A stretch of 64,000 bases of DNA from Taeniopygia guttata (GCF_048771995.1 NC_133050.1:6306001-6370000); one strand, 5' to 3'. Shown: positions 33,301 through 43,084, counted from the stretch's first letter. Numbers and translations are program-made. The notes: a model not told the origin generated them from the letters alone.

Positions 33301-35506
33301 GGTCAGCATTTTACAGCTTTGAGCTGCTGGCCATGCTCACGGCCCTTCCCTTCCACAGCCCTTCCTTTCCCTTCCACAGCCCCTTCCTTTACCTTCCACA
33401 GCTCCTTCCTTCCCCTTCCCCTTCCACAGCCCTTCCCCTTCCCTTCCACAGCCCTTCCTTTCCCTTCCACAGCCCCTTCCCATCCCATCCCACCCTACAA
33501 CCCCTTCCTTTGCCATCCCACAGCCCCTTCCCATCCTAATGGCCCTTCCTGCCCCACAGCCCCTTCTCATCCCACAACCCTTTTCCATCCCACCCCACAG
33601 CCTCTTCCACAGCCCCTTCCCATCCCATCCCACAGCCCCTTCCCCTCCCAGAGACCATTCCCTTCCACAGCCCCTTCCTTTCCCACCCCACAGCCTCTTC
33701 CCATCCCACCCCACAGCCCCTTCCTATCCCACAACCCTTTTCCATCCCACCCCACAGCCTCTTCCACAGCCCCTTCCCATCCCATCCCATCCCACCCCAC
33801 AGCCCCTTCCCATCCCACAGCCCCTTCCCGCCCCACAGCCCCTTCCTTTTCCATCCCACAGCCCCTTCTCACCCCACAACCCCTTCCCATCCCACCCCAC
33901 AGCCCCTTCTCATCCCACAGCCCCTTCCCTTCCCACCCCACAGCCTCTTCCCACCCCACAGCCCCTTCCTTTCCCACCCCACAGCCTCTTCCCACCCCAC
34001 AGCCCCTTCTCATCCCACAGCCCCTTCTCATCCCACAACCCTTTTCCATCCCACCCCACAGCCTCTTCCACAGCCCCTTCCCACCCCACAGCCTCTTCCC
34101 ACCCCACAGCCTCTTCCCACCCCACAGCCTCTTCCCACCCCACAACCTCTTCCCACCCCACAGCCCCTTCCCATCCCACCCCACAGCTCCTTCCCACCCC
34201 ACAGCCCCTTCCCTTCCCACAGCCCCTTCCCACCCCACCCCACAGCCCCATCCCACCCCACCCCACAGCCCCACCCCACCCCACAGCCCTGCAGGTCCCC
34301 CCGGCTCAGGCCAAAGGGCAGCCGAGGGACAGAGCCGGGTGGCCCTGGGCCATGTCGCCGCAGGTCCCCACGTGTCACGACAGGGGAAGGGCGGATCCGC
34401 TCCAGCCCTTGTGAGACCCCGGCGAGCCCCTTCTGCCCCCAAAACCCCCCAAAACCCCCCAAAACTGGGGCCCAGCGGCTGCGGGGCTCCAGCTCCAGCC
34501 GGTCACAAAACTGTCCCAAAAGTTTCCGCACACCACGAGCCAAAACTCCTTAAGGCCGATGGCGGCAGAGCCCCGGAACGGCCGCTCCGGTCAGAGCGGA
34601 GGGTCCCGCTCCGGGCACACCCCAAACCCACCGGGATGTCCCCGTGTCACCTGCCCTGGGTGACCCCAGTGTCCCGGGAGGACACGGGAAGGGGGTCTGG
34701 GCCACCGGTACCCCCCGGTACCCCCCGGTACCCCGCTCACCTTCTGGCTCCGCTTGGCCCCGGTACCCCCGGTACCCCCGGTACTCCCGGTGCACCCCGT
34801 GCCCCGCTCACCTTCCGGCTCCGCTCGGTCCCGGTACCCCCCGGTACCCCCGGTACTCCCGGTACCCCCTGAGCCCCGCTCACCTTCCGGCTCCGCTCAG
34901 CCCCGGTACCCCCGGTACTCCCGGTACCCCCCGGTATCCCTCGGTACCCCCGGTACTCCCGGTACCCTCCGGTACCCGCTCACCTTCCGGCTCCGCTCGG
35001 CCCCGGTACCCCCCGGTACTCCCGGTACCCCCCGGTACCCCCCGGTACTCCCGGTGCACCCCGGTACCCCGGTAACCTTCCGGCTCCGCTCGGCCCCGGT
35101 ACCCCCCGGTACTCCCGGTGCCCCCGGTACCCCGTTCACCTTCCGGCTCCGCTCGGTCCCGGTACCCCCCAGTACCCCCGGTACCCCCGGTACCCCCCGG
35201 TACTCCCGGTACTCCCGGTACCCCCCGGTACTCCCGGTACTCCCGGTACCCCCGCTCACCTTCCGGCTCCGCTCGGCCCCGGTACCCCCCGGTACCCTCC
35301 GGTACTCCCGGTACCCCCCGGTACCCCGCTCACCTTCCGGCTCCGCTCGGCCCCGGTACCCCCGGTACTCCCGGTACCCCCGGTACCCCCCGGTACCCAC
35401 CGGTACTCCCGGTGCCCCCCGGTACCCCGCTCACCTTCCGGCTCCGCTCGGCCCCGGCCGCCGCCAGCAGCGCCGCCAGCAGCGCCAGCCCCGCAGCGGC
35501 GGCCAT
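27206..35506 (-). CDS. GLMP: GLMP, glycosylated lysosomal membrane protein (complete, 6 exons)
   Basis: GLMP is a type I, heavily N-glycosylated lysosomal membrane protein that acts as an accessory subunit protecting the transporter MFSD1. Exons (minus) are 35435-35506, 32936-33193, 31555-31734, 30546-30764, 28236-28513 and 27206-27374. They sum to 1176 nt, 391 residues (human 406), with every junction in frame. A signal peptide covers about residues 1-19. The lumenal domain shows HYVWSS, VNWTQLLSP, FSWDSLSLN, FANGSLAFR, PRLLHSAE, SIDDEYTPSIFQ and YLSW. Seven N-glycosylation sequons start at residues 34, 79, 142, 164, 207, 253 and 317. One membrane span (about 352-379) precedes an RRRR stop-transfer and the short tail YSEYEPIN, whose YEPI fits the YxxPhi lysosomal sorting signal. 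In human the gene lies beside CCT3 and TMEM79; neither is visible here. Confidence 0.96.
27555..28215. repeat. Minisatellite in GLMP intron 5, about 40-45-bp unit
   Basis: Units with CCCCTCTGCACATCATTAAT, GACCAGCAGCATCC and TTTTAGACCC, about 15 copies, some with an inserted CAGGGGATTCCTCCACTC block. Confidence 0.88.
28236..28513 (-). CDS. GLMP: GLMP exon 5
   Basis: 278 bp, phase 0 to 2, acceptor CCTCCCCAG, donor CTG/GTGAGT. It carries two sequons (NSS and NVS) and ends with the codons for YLSW, which is split across the junction. Confidence 0.95.
28560..29290 (+). mobile_element. AT-rich LTR-like sequence in GLMP intron 4
   Basis: Unique AT-rich sequence ending in a retroviral-style block with AATAAA at 29155-29160 and CTGTGTACTCATTTTTTGTCC. 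A (TTGA)n microsatellite lies at about 29015-29040. I infer an old LTR from the composition and poly(A) context; I do not recognise a named family or clear TG...CA ends. Confidence 0.4.
29295..30500 (+). mobile_element. Repeat-bearing LTR-like element, GLMP intron 4 copy
   Basis: Starts TTTCACTGTGGTGTTGGCAT, contains a long array of GGCACGTTATTGTAAATATA and GTAACATCCCACTGAGGG units, and ends GCAGACAGAACATGTTATA ... AATAAAC ... GACTTTCTACAATC. The same ends bracket a shorter array at 32220-32895. The terminal AATAAA suggests a solo LTR. Confidence 0.55.
30378..30434. repeat. Perfect 25-bp inverted repeat, 7-bp loop
   Basis: Left arm 30378-30402 begins GTTTATTCTTATACATATAA; right arm 30410-30434 is its exact reverse complement. 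Each arm is itself nearly palindromic. A cruciform or strong RNA hairpin is possible. It lies about 110 bp downstream of the GLMP exon 4 donor in sense orientation. Confidence 0.95.
30546..30764 (-). CDS. GLMP: GLMP exon 4
   Basis: 73 codons, phase 0 to 0, acceptor CCCCCCAG, donor CAG/GTGAGC. It includes PRLLHSAESSQLE, APRGN and SIDDEYTPSIFQ. Confidence 0.95.
30768..31060. repeat. GGGACAGAGA minisatellite at the GLMP exon 4 acceptor
   Basis: Units of 8-10 bp (GGGACAGAGA and variants). On the sense strand this is a CTGTCCCTCT tract that forms an extended polypyrimidine tract ending in the exon 4 3' splice site. Confidence 0.9.
31085..31550. repeat. CCCCCTGGCCATGCCCC minisatellite, GLMP intron 3
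   Basis: About 20-bp units of CCCCCTGGCCATGTCCCCAG type. It runs to within a few bases of the exon 3 donor. The sense strand is G-rich. Confidence 0.9.
31555..31734 (-). CDS. GLMP: GLMP exon 3
   Basis: Acceptor TCCCTGCAG, 60 codons, phase 0 to 0, donor CGG/GTGTGT. It includes YPAYDLSEFSW and FANGSLAFR, matching human PYSLADFSW and FANGSLAFR. Confidence 0.95.
32060..32900 (+). mobile_element. Repeat-bearing LTR-like element, GLMP intron 2 copy
   Basis: Includes GGGGACAAGATGGAGGAAAT, GTGTGTCTTGTCC, TTTCACTGTGGTGTTGGCAT, a short array of the GTTATTGTAAATATAGCACA unit, then CAGAACATGTTATAAATAAAC and GACTTTCTACAATC. It is homologous to the intron 4 element but lacks its palindrome. An AATAAA lies near 32816. 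Confidence 0.55.
32936..33193 (-). CDS. GLMP: GLMP exon 2
   Basis: Acceptor CCCCACAG, 86 codons, phase 0 to 0, donor AAG/GTACAG. It encodes VSMEYNPGWN, LHYVWSS, VNWTQLLSPNP and VVFTK, collinear with human GLMP. Confidence 0.95.
33340..34290. repeat. CCACAGCCCCTTCCCATCC minisatellite, GLMP intron 1
   Basis: Units of about 12-23 bp built from CCCACAGCCCCTTCC and CATCCCACCC. G-rich on the GLMP sense strand. A purely low-complexity array, although frames are long on both strands. Confidence 0.9.
34700..35440. repeat. GLMP: GLMP intron 1 array with eight copies of the exon 1 end and 5' splice site
   Basis: CCGGTACCCCCGGTACTCCC repeats are interrupted by copies of GCTCACCTTCCGGCTCCGCT. On the minus strand each reads GAGCGGAGCCGGAAG/GTGAGC, the last exon 1 codons plus donor. 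Copies have their exon-like border at 34741, 34812, 34884, 34984, 35077, 35140, 35260 and 35334; the true border is 35435. Two copies have altered intron positions (GTTACC at 35077, GTGAAC at 35140). Confidence 0.93.
35435..35506 (-). CDS. GLMP: GLMP exon 1 (signal peptide)
   Basis: ATG at 35504-35506, then an Ala/Leu-rich signal peptide and AERSRK, ending AAG before a GTGAGC donor (phase 0). The exon 1 end plus donor is repeated eight times in the following intron. Confidence 0.9.
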
Positions 35507-35514
35507 GGCGGCAC

Positions 35515-35940
35515 CGGAACGGCCGCGGGACCGCCCCGGATCCGCCCTTGGACCGCCCCGGTACAGCCCCAGGGACTTCCCTTGGACCGCCCCGGTACCG
35601 CCCTTGGACCGCCCCGGTACCGCCCTTGGACCGCCTCGGTACAGCCCCGGTACGGCCCCGGGAACCGCCCCGGTACCGCCTTTGGATCGCTTCGGTACGA
35701 CCCTGGTACAGCCCCGGTACCGCCCGGGAACCGCCCCGGTACCGCCCCGGTACCGCCCGGGAACCACCCCGGTACGGCCCCGGTACCGCCCCGGTACGGC
35801 CCCGGTTCGGCCCCAGTACCGCCCCATTACGGCCCCCGGGACCACCTTTGGACCGCCTCGGTACCGCCCCGGTACGGCCCCGGTACCGCCTCGGTACGGC
35901 CCCCGGTACCGCCCCGGTACGGCCCCGGTACCGCCCCACG
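35515..35940. repeat. CCGGTACCGCCCCGGTACGG array at the GLMP promoter
   Basis: GC-rich 15-17-bp units just upstream of the GLMP ATG. Many contain the palindrome CGGTACCG. The GLMP transcription start must lie in or next to this array; no TATA box is seen. Confidence 0.88.
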
Positions 35941-36029
35941 CATAAAGGCTCCCCGGGGGCCGGGAACCGCTCAGGGTTTGCCCTTCTCCTTCTGCCCCCA
36001 CCCGCGCTGGGCCCCCTCCGTGCCCCAGG

Positions 36030-36480
36030 GCGGCAGAGACCCCCACGGCCATCACCCCGTGGGGTGGAGACCCCCATGGCTGTCACCCCGTGGGGTGGAG
36101 ACCCCCATGGTCATCATCCTGTGGGGTGGAGACCCCCATGTCATCATCCCATGGAGAGGAGACCCCCATGTCATCATCCCGTGGGGTGGAGACCCCCATG
36201 TTCATCATCCCCCCCCCATGTTCATCATCCTGTGGAGTGGAAACCCCCATGTCCATCATCCCATGGGGTGGAGACCCCCATGTTCATCATCCCGTGGGGT
36301 GGAGACCCCCATGGCCATCGTCCCATGGAATGGAGACCCCCATGTCATCATCCCATGGGGTGGAGACCCCCATGTCCATCATCCCCCCCCATGGCCATCA
36401 TCCTGTGGGGTGGAGACCCCCATGGCCATCATCCCCCCCCCCCCATGTTCATCATCCTGTGGGGTGGAGACCCCCATGTC
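36030..36480. repeat. 30-bp minisatellite upstream of GLMP
   Basis: Unit GGGGTGGAGACCCCCATG plus TCATCATCCCGT, about 15 copies. Confidence 0.9.
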
Positions 36481-37210
36481 AAAAAACATTGTTTATTTTG
36501 GGATTAGGATTTCCAGGGGAAAATTCAAGAGTTTTTCATGGTTCTAGAGTTGTCAAACAACAACAAAAAAATGGTTTTGTTAAGTTTAGGATTACCATGG
36601 GAACCTTCTAGAGTTTTTAATGGTTCTAGGGTTGTCAATCAACAAAAAAAAAAATGGTTTTGTTTGGTTTAGGATTGCCAGGAGAACATTCCAGATTTTT
36701 GTTGGTTCTAGGGTTGTCAAACAACAAAAAAAACAATTTTTTGTTAAGTACAGGATTTCCAGGGGAACATTCCACATTTTTTCTTGGTTCTAGGGTTGTC
36801 AAACAACAAAAAAAAAATTGGTTTTGTTTGGTTTAGGATTGTCAGGGGAACATTCCAGAGTTTTTCTTGGTTCTAGGTTTGTCAAACGACAAAAACCATT
36901 GTTTTTGTTGGGATTAGGATTGCCAGGGGAAAATTCCAGATTTTTGTTGGTTCTAGGCTTGTCAAACAACAACAAAAAAAAAAAAAAAGAAAAAAAAAAT
37001 TTGGTTTTGTTGAGATTAGGATTGCTAGGGGGAAATTCCAGAGTTTTTCTTGGGTTTAGGATTGCCAGGGGAATATTCCAGAGTTTTTCTTGGTTCTAGG
37101 GTTGTCAAATAACAAAAAAAAATTGGTTTTTTGGGGTTTAGGATTTCCAGGGGAACATTCCAGAGTTTTTCATGGTTCTAGGCTTGTCAAACGACAAAAA
37201 CCATTGTCCT
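36481..37210. repeat. About 90-100-bp tandem repeat
   Basis: Around seven units with TTAGGATTGCCAGGGGAAC, ATTCCAGAGTTTTTCTTGG and TTCTAGGGTTGTCAAACAAC followed by an A-run. Confidence 0.9.
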
Positions 37211-37424
37211 CTTCCAATCTTTCCCCAGAGGAAAATTCAGCATCAGAGATTTACATTTCTTTGTGAAAAAATGGTCCAATTTATCCCAAGAAATGCCACC
37301 AGAAGGTTCTGACCCGTTTTCCTCCAGCTGGGCCCCACTTGGAAAGCACAAAACACCTTTGAGGAAGAAAATATCAAAAATGGGAGAGCACTGGGGGACA
37401 CATGTGGGGTTAATTTACCAAGAA

Positions 37425-37790
37425 TTCCTACCTGGATAAAATCTGAGTTTATTTACCAAGAATTCCTACCTGGATAAAATCTGAATTTATTTACCAAGCA
37501 TTCCTAACTGGATAAAATCTGAATTTATTTACCAAGCATTCCTAACTGGATAAAATCTGAGTTTATTTACCAAGCATTCCTAACTGGATAAAATCTGAAT
37601 TTATTTACCAAGCATTCCTAACTGGATAAAATCTGAGTTTATTTACCAAGCATTCCTACCGGATAAAATCTGAATTTATTTACCCAGCATTCCTAACTGG
37701 ATAAAATCTGAGTTTATTTACCAAGCATTCCCAACTGGAGAGAATCTTGAATTTTCAGAACACCAGAACTCAGCCTTTTCTGCTGGATTT
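37425..37790. repeat. About 40-bp tandem repeat derived from an LTR block
   Basis: Eight units of TTTATTTACCAAGCATTCCT plus AACTGGATAAAATCTGAA. The last unit runs into CAGCCTTTTCTGCTGGATTT, which is LTR sequence as at 24800-25150, so the array arose from an LTR fragment. Confidence 0.75.
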
Positions 37791-38044
37791 CCCATTTACA
37801 AAAATCACAAAAAAAAAATTTTGTAATTTAAAAAATTTACATTTTTTTTGGCCACACATTAGAAAAAAATGGCCCCATTTATCCCAAGAAACGCCACCAG
37901 AAGGTTCTGACCCATTTTCCTCCACCTGGGACCTACTTGGAAAGCACAAAACACCCCTATCGTTATATAAGTTACATATTAATTAATTAATTAGCTTAAG
38001 TTTCCTTTTAACCCTAAAATCCTTTTATTATCAGGAGGAGATCA

Positions 38045-39140
38045 CGAAGGGAACGAGGGAAGGGGGAGATGATGGAGGGGAAATAAATGATGGAGAAGAA
38101 ACAGAAGATGGAGGAGAAACTGATGATGGAGGAGAAATAAATCATAGAGGGGAAAGAGATGATGGAGGAGAAATTGATGGTGGAGGAGAAAGATGATGGA
38201 GAAGAAATTGATGATGGAGGAGGAATTGATGATGGAGGAGAAATTGATGATGGAGGGGAAATTGATGATGGAGGGGAAAGAGATGATGGAGAAGAAATTT
38301 ATGATGGAGAAGAAATTTATGATGGAGGAGAAATAAGATGATGGAGGGGAAATTGATGATGGAGGAGAAAATGATGATGGAGAAGAAACAGATGATGGAG
38401 GAGAAATTGATGATGGAGAAGAAACACATGATGGAGAAGAAACAGATGATGGAGGAGAAATAAGATGATGGAGGAGAAATAAGATGATGGAGGAGAAATT
38501 GATGATGGAGAAGAAATTGATGATGGAGAAGACACAGATGATGGAGGGGAAATTGATGATGGAGGAGAAACAAGATGATGGAGAAGAAATTGATGATGGA
38601 GGAGAAAGAGATGATGGAAGAGAAATTGATGATGGAGAAGAAATAAGATGATGGAGGGGAAACTGATGATGGAGGGGAAATTGATGATGGAGGAGAAAGA
38701 GATGATGGAGGGGAAATTGATGATGGAAGAGGAATTGATGATGGAGGAGAAATAAATGATGGAGAAGAATTTGATGATGGAGGAGAAATAAGATGATGGA
38801 GAAGAAATTGATGATGGAGGAGAAATAATATGATGGAGGAGAAATGAGATGATGGAGGAAAAATTGATGATGGAGGGGAAATAAATGATGGAGGAGAAAT
38901 AAGATGATGGAGGAGAAATAAGATGATGGAGGAGAAATAAGATGATGGAGAAGAAACAGATGATGGAGGGGAAATTGATGATGGAGAAGAAATTGATGAT
39001 GGAGAAGAAAGAGATGATGGAGGGGAAATTGATGATGGAGGAGAAATAAGATGATGGAGGGGAAATTGGTGATGGAGGAGAAACAGATGATGGAGAAGAA
39101 ATTGATGATGGAGAATAAATGGATGATGGAGAGGAAATGC
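38045..39140. repeat. GATGATGGAGGAGAAAT minisatellite
   Basis: About 1.1 kb of 15-18-bp units GATGATGGAGGAGAAATT with AAGAAAC and AATAA variants; purine-rich on the plus strand. Confidence 0.92.
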
Positions 39141-39265
39141 CTCAAGAAGGGAGCACAGGGATGTCCCAAAAAGTCATCCCATCCCCACGGGGTCGTTATA
39201 AACATCACAGAGGGGATCTTGGAAGGGAAATGGCACTAAAAGAAAAGAGACACCTGCCTGGAGAT

Positions 39266-39339
39266 CATCTCTGCCGGGACTCGAACCCGGAACCTCTGGA
39301 TTAGAAGTCCAGCGCGCTCGTCCATTGCGCCACAGAGAC
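39266..39339 (-). tRNA. tRNA-Arg (anticodon UCU), intronless
   Basis: A 74-nt gene on the minus strand starting GTCTCTGTGGCGCAATGG. It folds perfectly: acceptor GTCTCTG with CAGAGAT, D stem GCGC/GCGC, anticodon stem CTGGA/TCCAG with loop CTTCTAA (anticodon TCT at 39303-39305), T stem CCGGG/CCCGG with loop TTCGAGT, discriminator G. A box TGGCGCAATGG and B box GGTTCGAGTCC are intact. TTTT terminators follow at 39243-39246 and 39238-39241. To my recollection the sequence matches the intronless mammalian tRNA-Arg-TCT-4-1 (mouse n-Tr20, nervous-system enriched), which lies in human 1q23; the other mammalian TCT genes have introns. Confidence 0.96.
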
Positions 39340-39890
39340 CTCACCGTGAGGGGAGCGGCGGCGGCTCCGGAACTGAAAAATCCCCACCTCCAGATCCCCC
39401 TCCCCGCTCAAAACCAGGCAGGAATAATCCCAGGGATGATCCATTTCTGTCTCGGCAGCGGGGGATGCAGCAAAAAGCTGGATGCAGGCTGGTACCCGCC
39501 TCCCTTTCCGCAGCATCTCCGAGCACAGCTAAATCCTGGATCGCTGTGTCGCTGCATCTCCCCTCTCAGCATCCTCACGGCTGCACGAGGCAAGGGATAA
39601 AGATGAAAAGAGGATTTAGAGGATGAAAAAAAAAGCACCGAGGAGCTGAGGTTTGAGCACGGGGTGAAAGGGGAAGCAGCCAGCGTGGGTTTCCTTTCAG
39701 CGAGCTGTCAGTCAGGGGGGCAATGAGGAAACGTCGTGGCTCTTCTGTCGGGGGGAAAAAAAATGAAGACAGATGTCAAAACAAAACAGGAAAGGTTCAT
39801 TTAAAGGCACTGACCTATTAACAATGGATCAGACTCTGGCACAAGGGAACGGTGCATTTGGAATCCCTGAACGGAATGAATTTCAGGCTG
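39340..39890. other. Unique sequence next to the tRNA gene
   Basis: Non-repetitive, GC-moderate sequence. Short frames have no splice or homology support. It contains the 5' flank of the tRNA gene, but no clear regulatory motif can be named. Confidence 0.4.
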
Positions 39891-39892
39891 TT

Positions 39893-40250
39893 GTTCTCTC
39901 CCAAACACACCCTCAGTTCCCGGGAAAGGGGAGATGGAAAGTGCAATCCAAAATGAGGAATTCCCTGACACAGGCAGCATTTGCCTCGAGGTCAGTGTTC
40001 TCTTCCTGGCAGAGAACAGCTCAGAGCAGGAATAAAGAGGAGAGTCACCCCAAACCCCAAAACTGAAGATAAACCCCCCCAATTCCAGTGAAAGGGAGAT
40101 TTTAAGTGCAATCCAAGAAGAGGAATTCCCTGACACACGAAGCTTTTGCCTCGAGGTCAACGTGACCTGAAACTCAGGCAGCTCTTCCTGGCAGAGAACA
40201 GCTCAGAACAGGAATAAAGAGGAGATTCACCCCAAAGTGGAACCAAAACC
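39893..40250. repeat. Tandem duplication, about 175-bp unit, two copies
   Basis: Two copies share AAGTGCAATCCAA, GAGGAATTCCCTGACACA, TTTGCCTCGAGGTCA, CTTCCTGGCAGAGAACAGCT and AGGAATAAAGAGGAGA. Confidence 0.85.
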
Positions 40251-41280
40251 TCCAAATTGAGGATAAATACCACAGATTCTGACAGGCAAGGAGCTGACTT
40301 CTGCCCAAAGCCAGCTGTGGAGCTGTGTGGTGCTGAGGGGAAGAGGCACAGCACTGCCAACCTCAGCACACCTAATGCAAACCCAAAGATTTGGTTGTCC
40401 TTTTGCTCATGGAAAGCTTTAGGGTAGTCTTGACAAGTAAAAATCCACCTTGGAGTGGTGGGAAAGGAGGCAGGGGTTGAATTTCTATCAGAAAAACCTT
40501 TCCTGCTGCAAAAGATAATCCAGGAAATTGATAATCCTTGAAATAAATCCTTCTGTGAACCAATTGTGATCAAACTGGGACCTGGAGAAAATTCCCAAGT
40601 CGAGAAAACACCCATCTGCAGGGTGACCAAAGGCTGTGCTTAAAAATGTCATAGGAAAAAATAAATTAAAATCTTAGACAAAGGTATAAAGCTCTAAAGG
40701 ATGAGAAAAATCTCCCACAGCCCCGTGACTGCGTGTGGCTCTCTGGAATCAGAGCTTTGAAGGGATTCCCCCTGCCTGCAGCTCCCCTCAGCCCTAATTG
40801 CACCAAACCCAGGAAAAGACCAGAAGTTTGAGCTTCTCCTGGTGAAAATGCCACATTTTTGTCAGGGGAGCACCAGAGCCTCATCCTCATCCTCACCTTC
40901 ATCCCAACACGCAGCTCTGGAGGCCTGGGGACACCTGCCAGGTGTTTCTGTACCTTCAATAACCTTTCAATATTTCCCTGAGGTCCCAAACCTCTCTGCT
41001 CCTTGGAGATGTGACAAATTTGGGAAGCAGAGAGTGGAGGGAGCAGCACAGGTTGGTTTTGGTGCATCCCAATTCCGTGGGAATGACCCGAGGCAGGAGA
41101 ACATCTGTGGCAGCACATTTCTCTCCCTCTCAGGATTTTTCATAGAGGTGCACAGAGAGAAATGAAAGGGAAAACAATTTTCTGTTTCTGCTCCTTGTTT
41201 TTTCCCATGTGGAATGTGTTTGGAGAATTGTTTAGCTGGGGTGATGGCTTGGTTGGATTCTGGTGAGGATTTTTTGAGCC
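40250..41280. other. Unique intergenic sequence, no gene seen
   Basis: About 1 kb without evident tandem structure. I find no spliced coding block, RNA gene or mobile-element end I can name. Confidence 0.4.
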
Positions 41281-41286
41281 TGATCT

Positions 41287-41470
41287 CCAATCCAATCCAA
41301 TCCAATCCAACCCAACCCAATCCAATCCAATCCAATCCAATCCAATCCAACCCAATCCAATCCAATCCAACCCAATCCAATCCAATCCAATCCAACCCAA
41401 CCCAACCCAACCCAACCCAATCCAATCCAATCCAACCCAACCCAATCCAATCCAATCCAATCCAACCCAC
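41287..41470. repeat. (TCCAA/CCCAA)n pentanucleotide microsatellite
   Basis: About 36 pentamers, TCCAA with runs of CCCAA. Uninterrupted in phase, so likely length-polymorphic. Confidence 0.95.
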
Positions 41471-41499
41471 CTGGGGCTGGACTCCCAGAGAGGGTCACG

Positions 41500-41680
41500 A
41501 GTTGTGTTAGAGTCAGAGAAAATAGTATTTTTAGTTTTAATATCCTCCTTTTATATAGGATATTAATGTATTTTAGCATAGTTATAATAAAGAAATCATT
41601 CAGCCTTCTGAATTGAATCAGACATCGTCATTTCTTCCCATTGGGTTCGCCTGCATTAACAATAATAATTCACTAGAAAA
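41500..41680 (+). mobile_element. LTR-like fragment
   Basis: TTTATATAGGATATTAATGT, then ATAATAAAGAAATCATTCAG and CATCGTCATTTCTTCCCATT, resemble the R-U5 end of an avian LTR with a poly(A) signal. The family is not identified. Confidence 0.45.
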
Positions 41681-42164
41681 AGAACAAAAGAAATAAACCC
41701 TTTTGTTTTAGCAGGAGCAAGGACCTCTTACCCCTGGCTTGGTTTTTCTCTGTAAGAGCTTTGTTATTTCACCTTTTATTAAACCTTTTTCTGTTTCCAA
41801 CTCTGCCTCAGAAGCCATCCTGCTAATTTTATGCCATTCAGGGCAGCAGAGAAAAAGCTGCCAGCTGTCCCCCAGCTCATCCTTCCAGCCCCAAATAATT
41901 TCTCATCCTCCCAGCCCCAAATAATTTCTCATCCTTCCAGCCTTAAATCATTTCAGCAAGAACAGGAGCCACCAGCAAGGATTCGGTGGCCCAGAGTGAC
42001 CCCAGAGAATTTACCACCTCATAAACACCTGGGAAAGGCCTTTGGGAAAGAAAATTCTGAGCAATTTGGTGATTGATGGAGCTTTCAGATCCACTTCACC
42101 TAAAGCTGCTCCAGGGCAGCATCAACAGGGATGAGAGATGAAGAAATCCTTTGCACGTTGAAAG

Positions 42165-42840
42165 AAACAGCGACAGAAAACCCTACAGAAAGTCCCTACA
42201 GAAAAACCCTACAGAAAATCCCTGTAGAAAGTCCCTATAGATATCCCTACAGAAAATCCCTAAAGAAATATTTATAGAAAATCCCTAGAGAAAATCCCTA
42301 CAGATATTCCTACAGAAAATCCCTAAAGAAATCCCTATAGAAAATCACTACAGAAATCCCTATAGAAATTCCTACAGAAAATCCATAAAGAAATTCCTAC
42401 AGAAAAACCCTACAGAAAATCCCCGTAGAAAAGTCCCTACAGAAAATCCCTGCAGAAATTCCTACAAAAATTAATATAGAAATCCCTATAGAAAATCCTG
42501 ACAGAAAATCCCTGCAGAAATTCCTGCAGAAATTCCTACAAAAAGTCATACAGAAATCCATACAGAAAATCCCTATAGAAATTCCTATAGAAAATCCCTA
42601 CAGAAATTCCTGCAGAAATCCTGACAGAAAATTCCTACAGAAATCCCTATAGAAAATCCCTACAGAAAATTCCTAAAGAAATTCCTGCAGAAAATCCCTA
42701 AAGAAATTCCTACAGAAATCCCTATAGAAAATCCCAACAGAAAATTCCTAAAGAAATTCTTACAGAAATCCCTGCAGAAAGTCCCTAAAGAAATCCCTAC
42801 ATAAAATCCCTTCAGAAATCCCTACAGAAATCTCCTACAG
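42165..42840. repeat. 16-bp minisatellite
   Basis: Unit CCCTACAGAAAATCC with TATAG, AAAG and TGCAG variants, about 40 copies. Confidence 0.9.
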
Positions 42841-43084
42841 AGCTGGAACTGCTTTGTGGTATCTACTTTGCTAAGTTTTTTTTTTAAAATACAGTGTGTG
42901 GTCTTTTGAAAAGCAGATCAAAAAATGATTTTTTTTTTCTTTTTTTGCATCCCAGATGGAAGCAAAAACCATCAGGGATAAAAGGAGTGGAGAGAGGCTG
43001 GGATGGTCCTGGGGAGAACGTTGGATCTCAGCCACGAACTGGAAAATTATAAATGGGCCTCAATTATGGAATTGGGGGGTGGTT

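Noticed and set aside
34754-36547. 597-codon plus-strand frame and several minus-strand frames around GLMP exon 1
   Set aside because: GGTACC-rich repeats read as Pro/Tyr/Gly; only the exon 1 segment on the minus strand has a signal peptide, a donor and a GLMP continuation.
38045-39140. 388-codon minus-strand frame (Ser/Pro/Ile/Leu-rich) near the tRNA gene
   Set aside because: It is the complement of the GATGATGGAGGAGAAAT minisatellite; no start context, signal or homology beyond the repeat.
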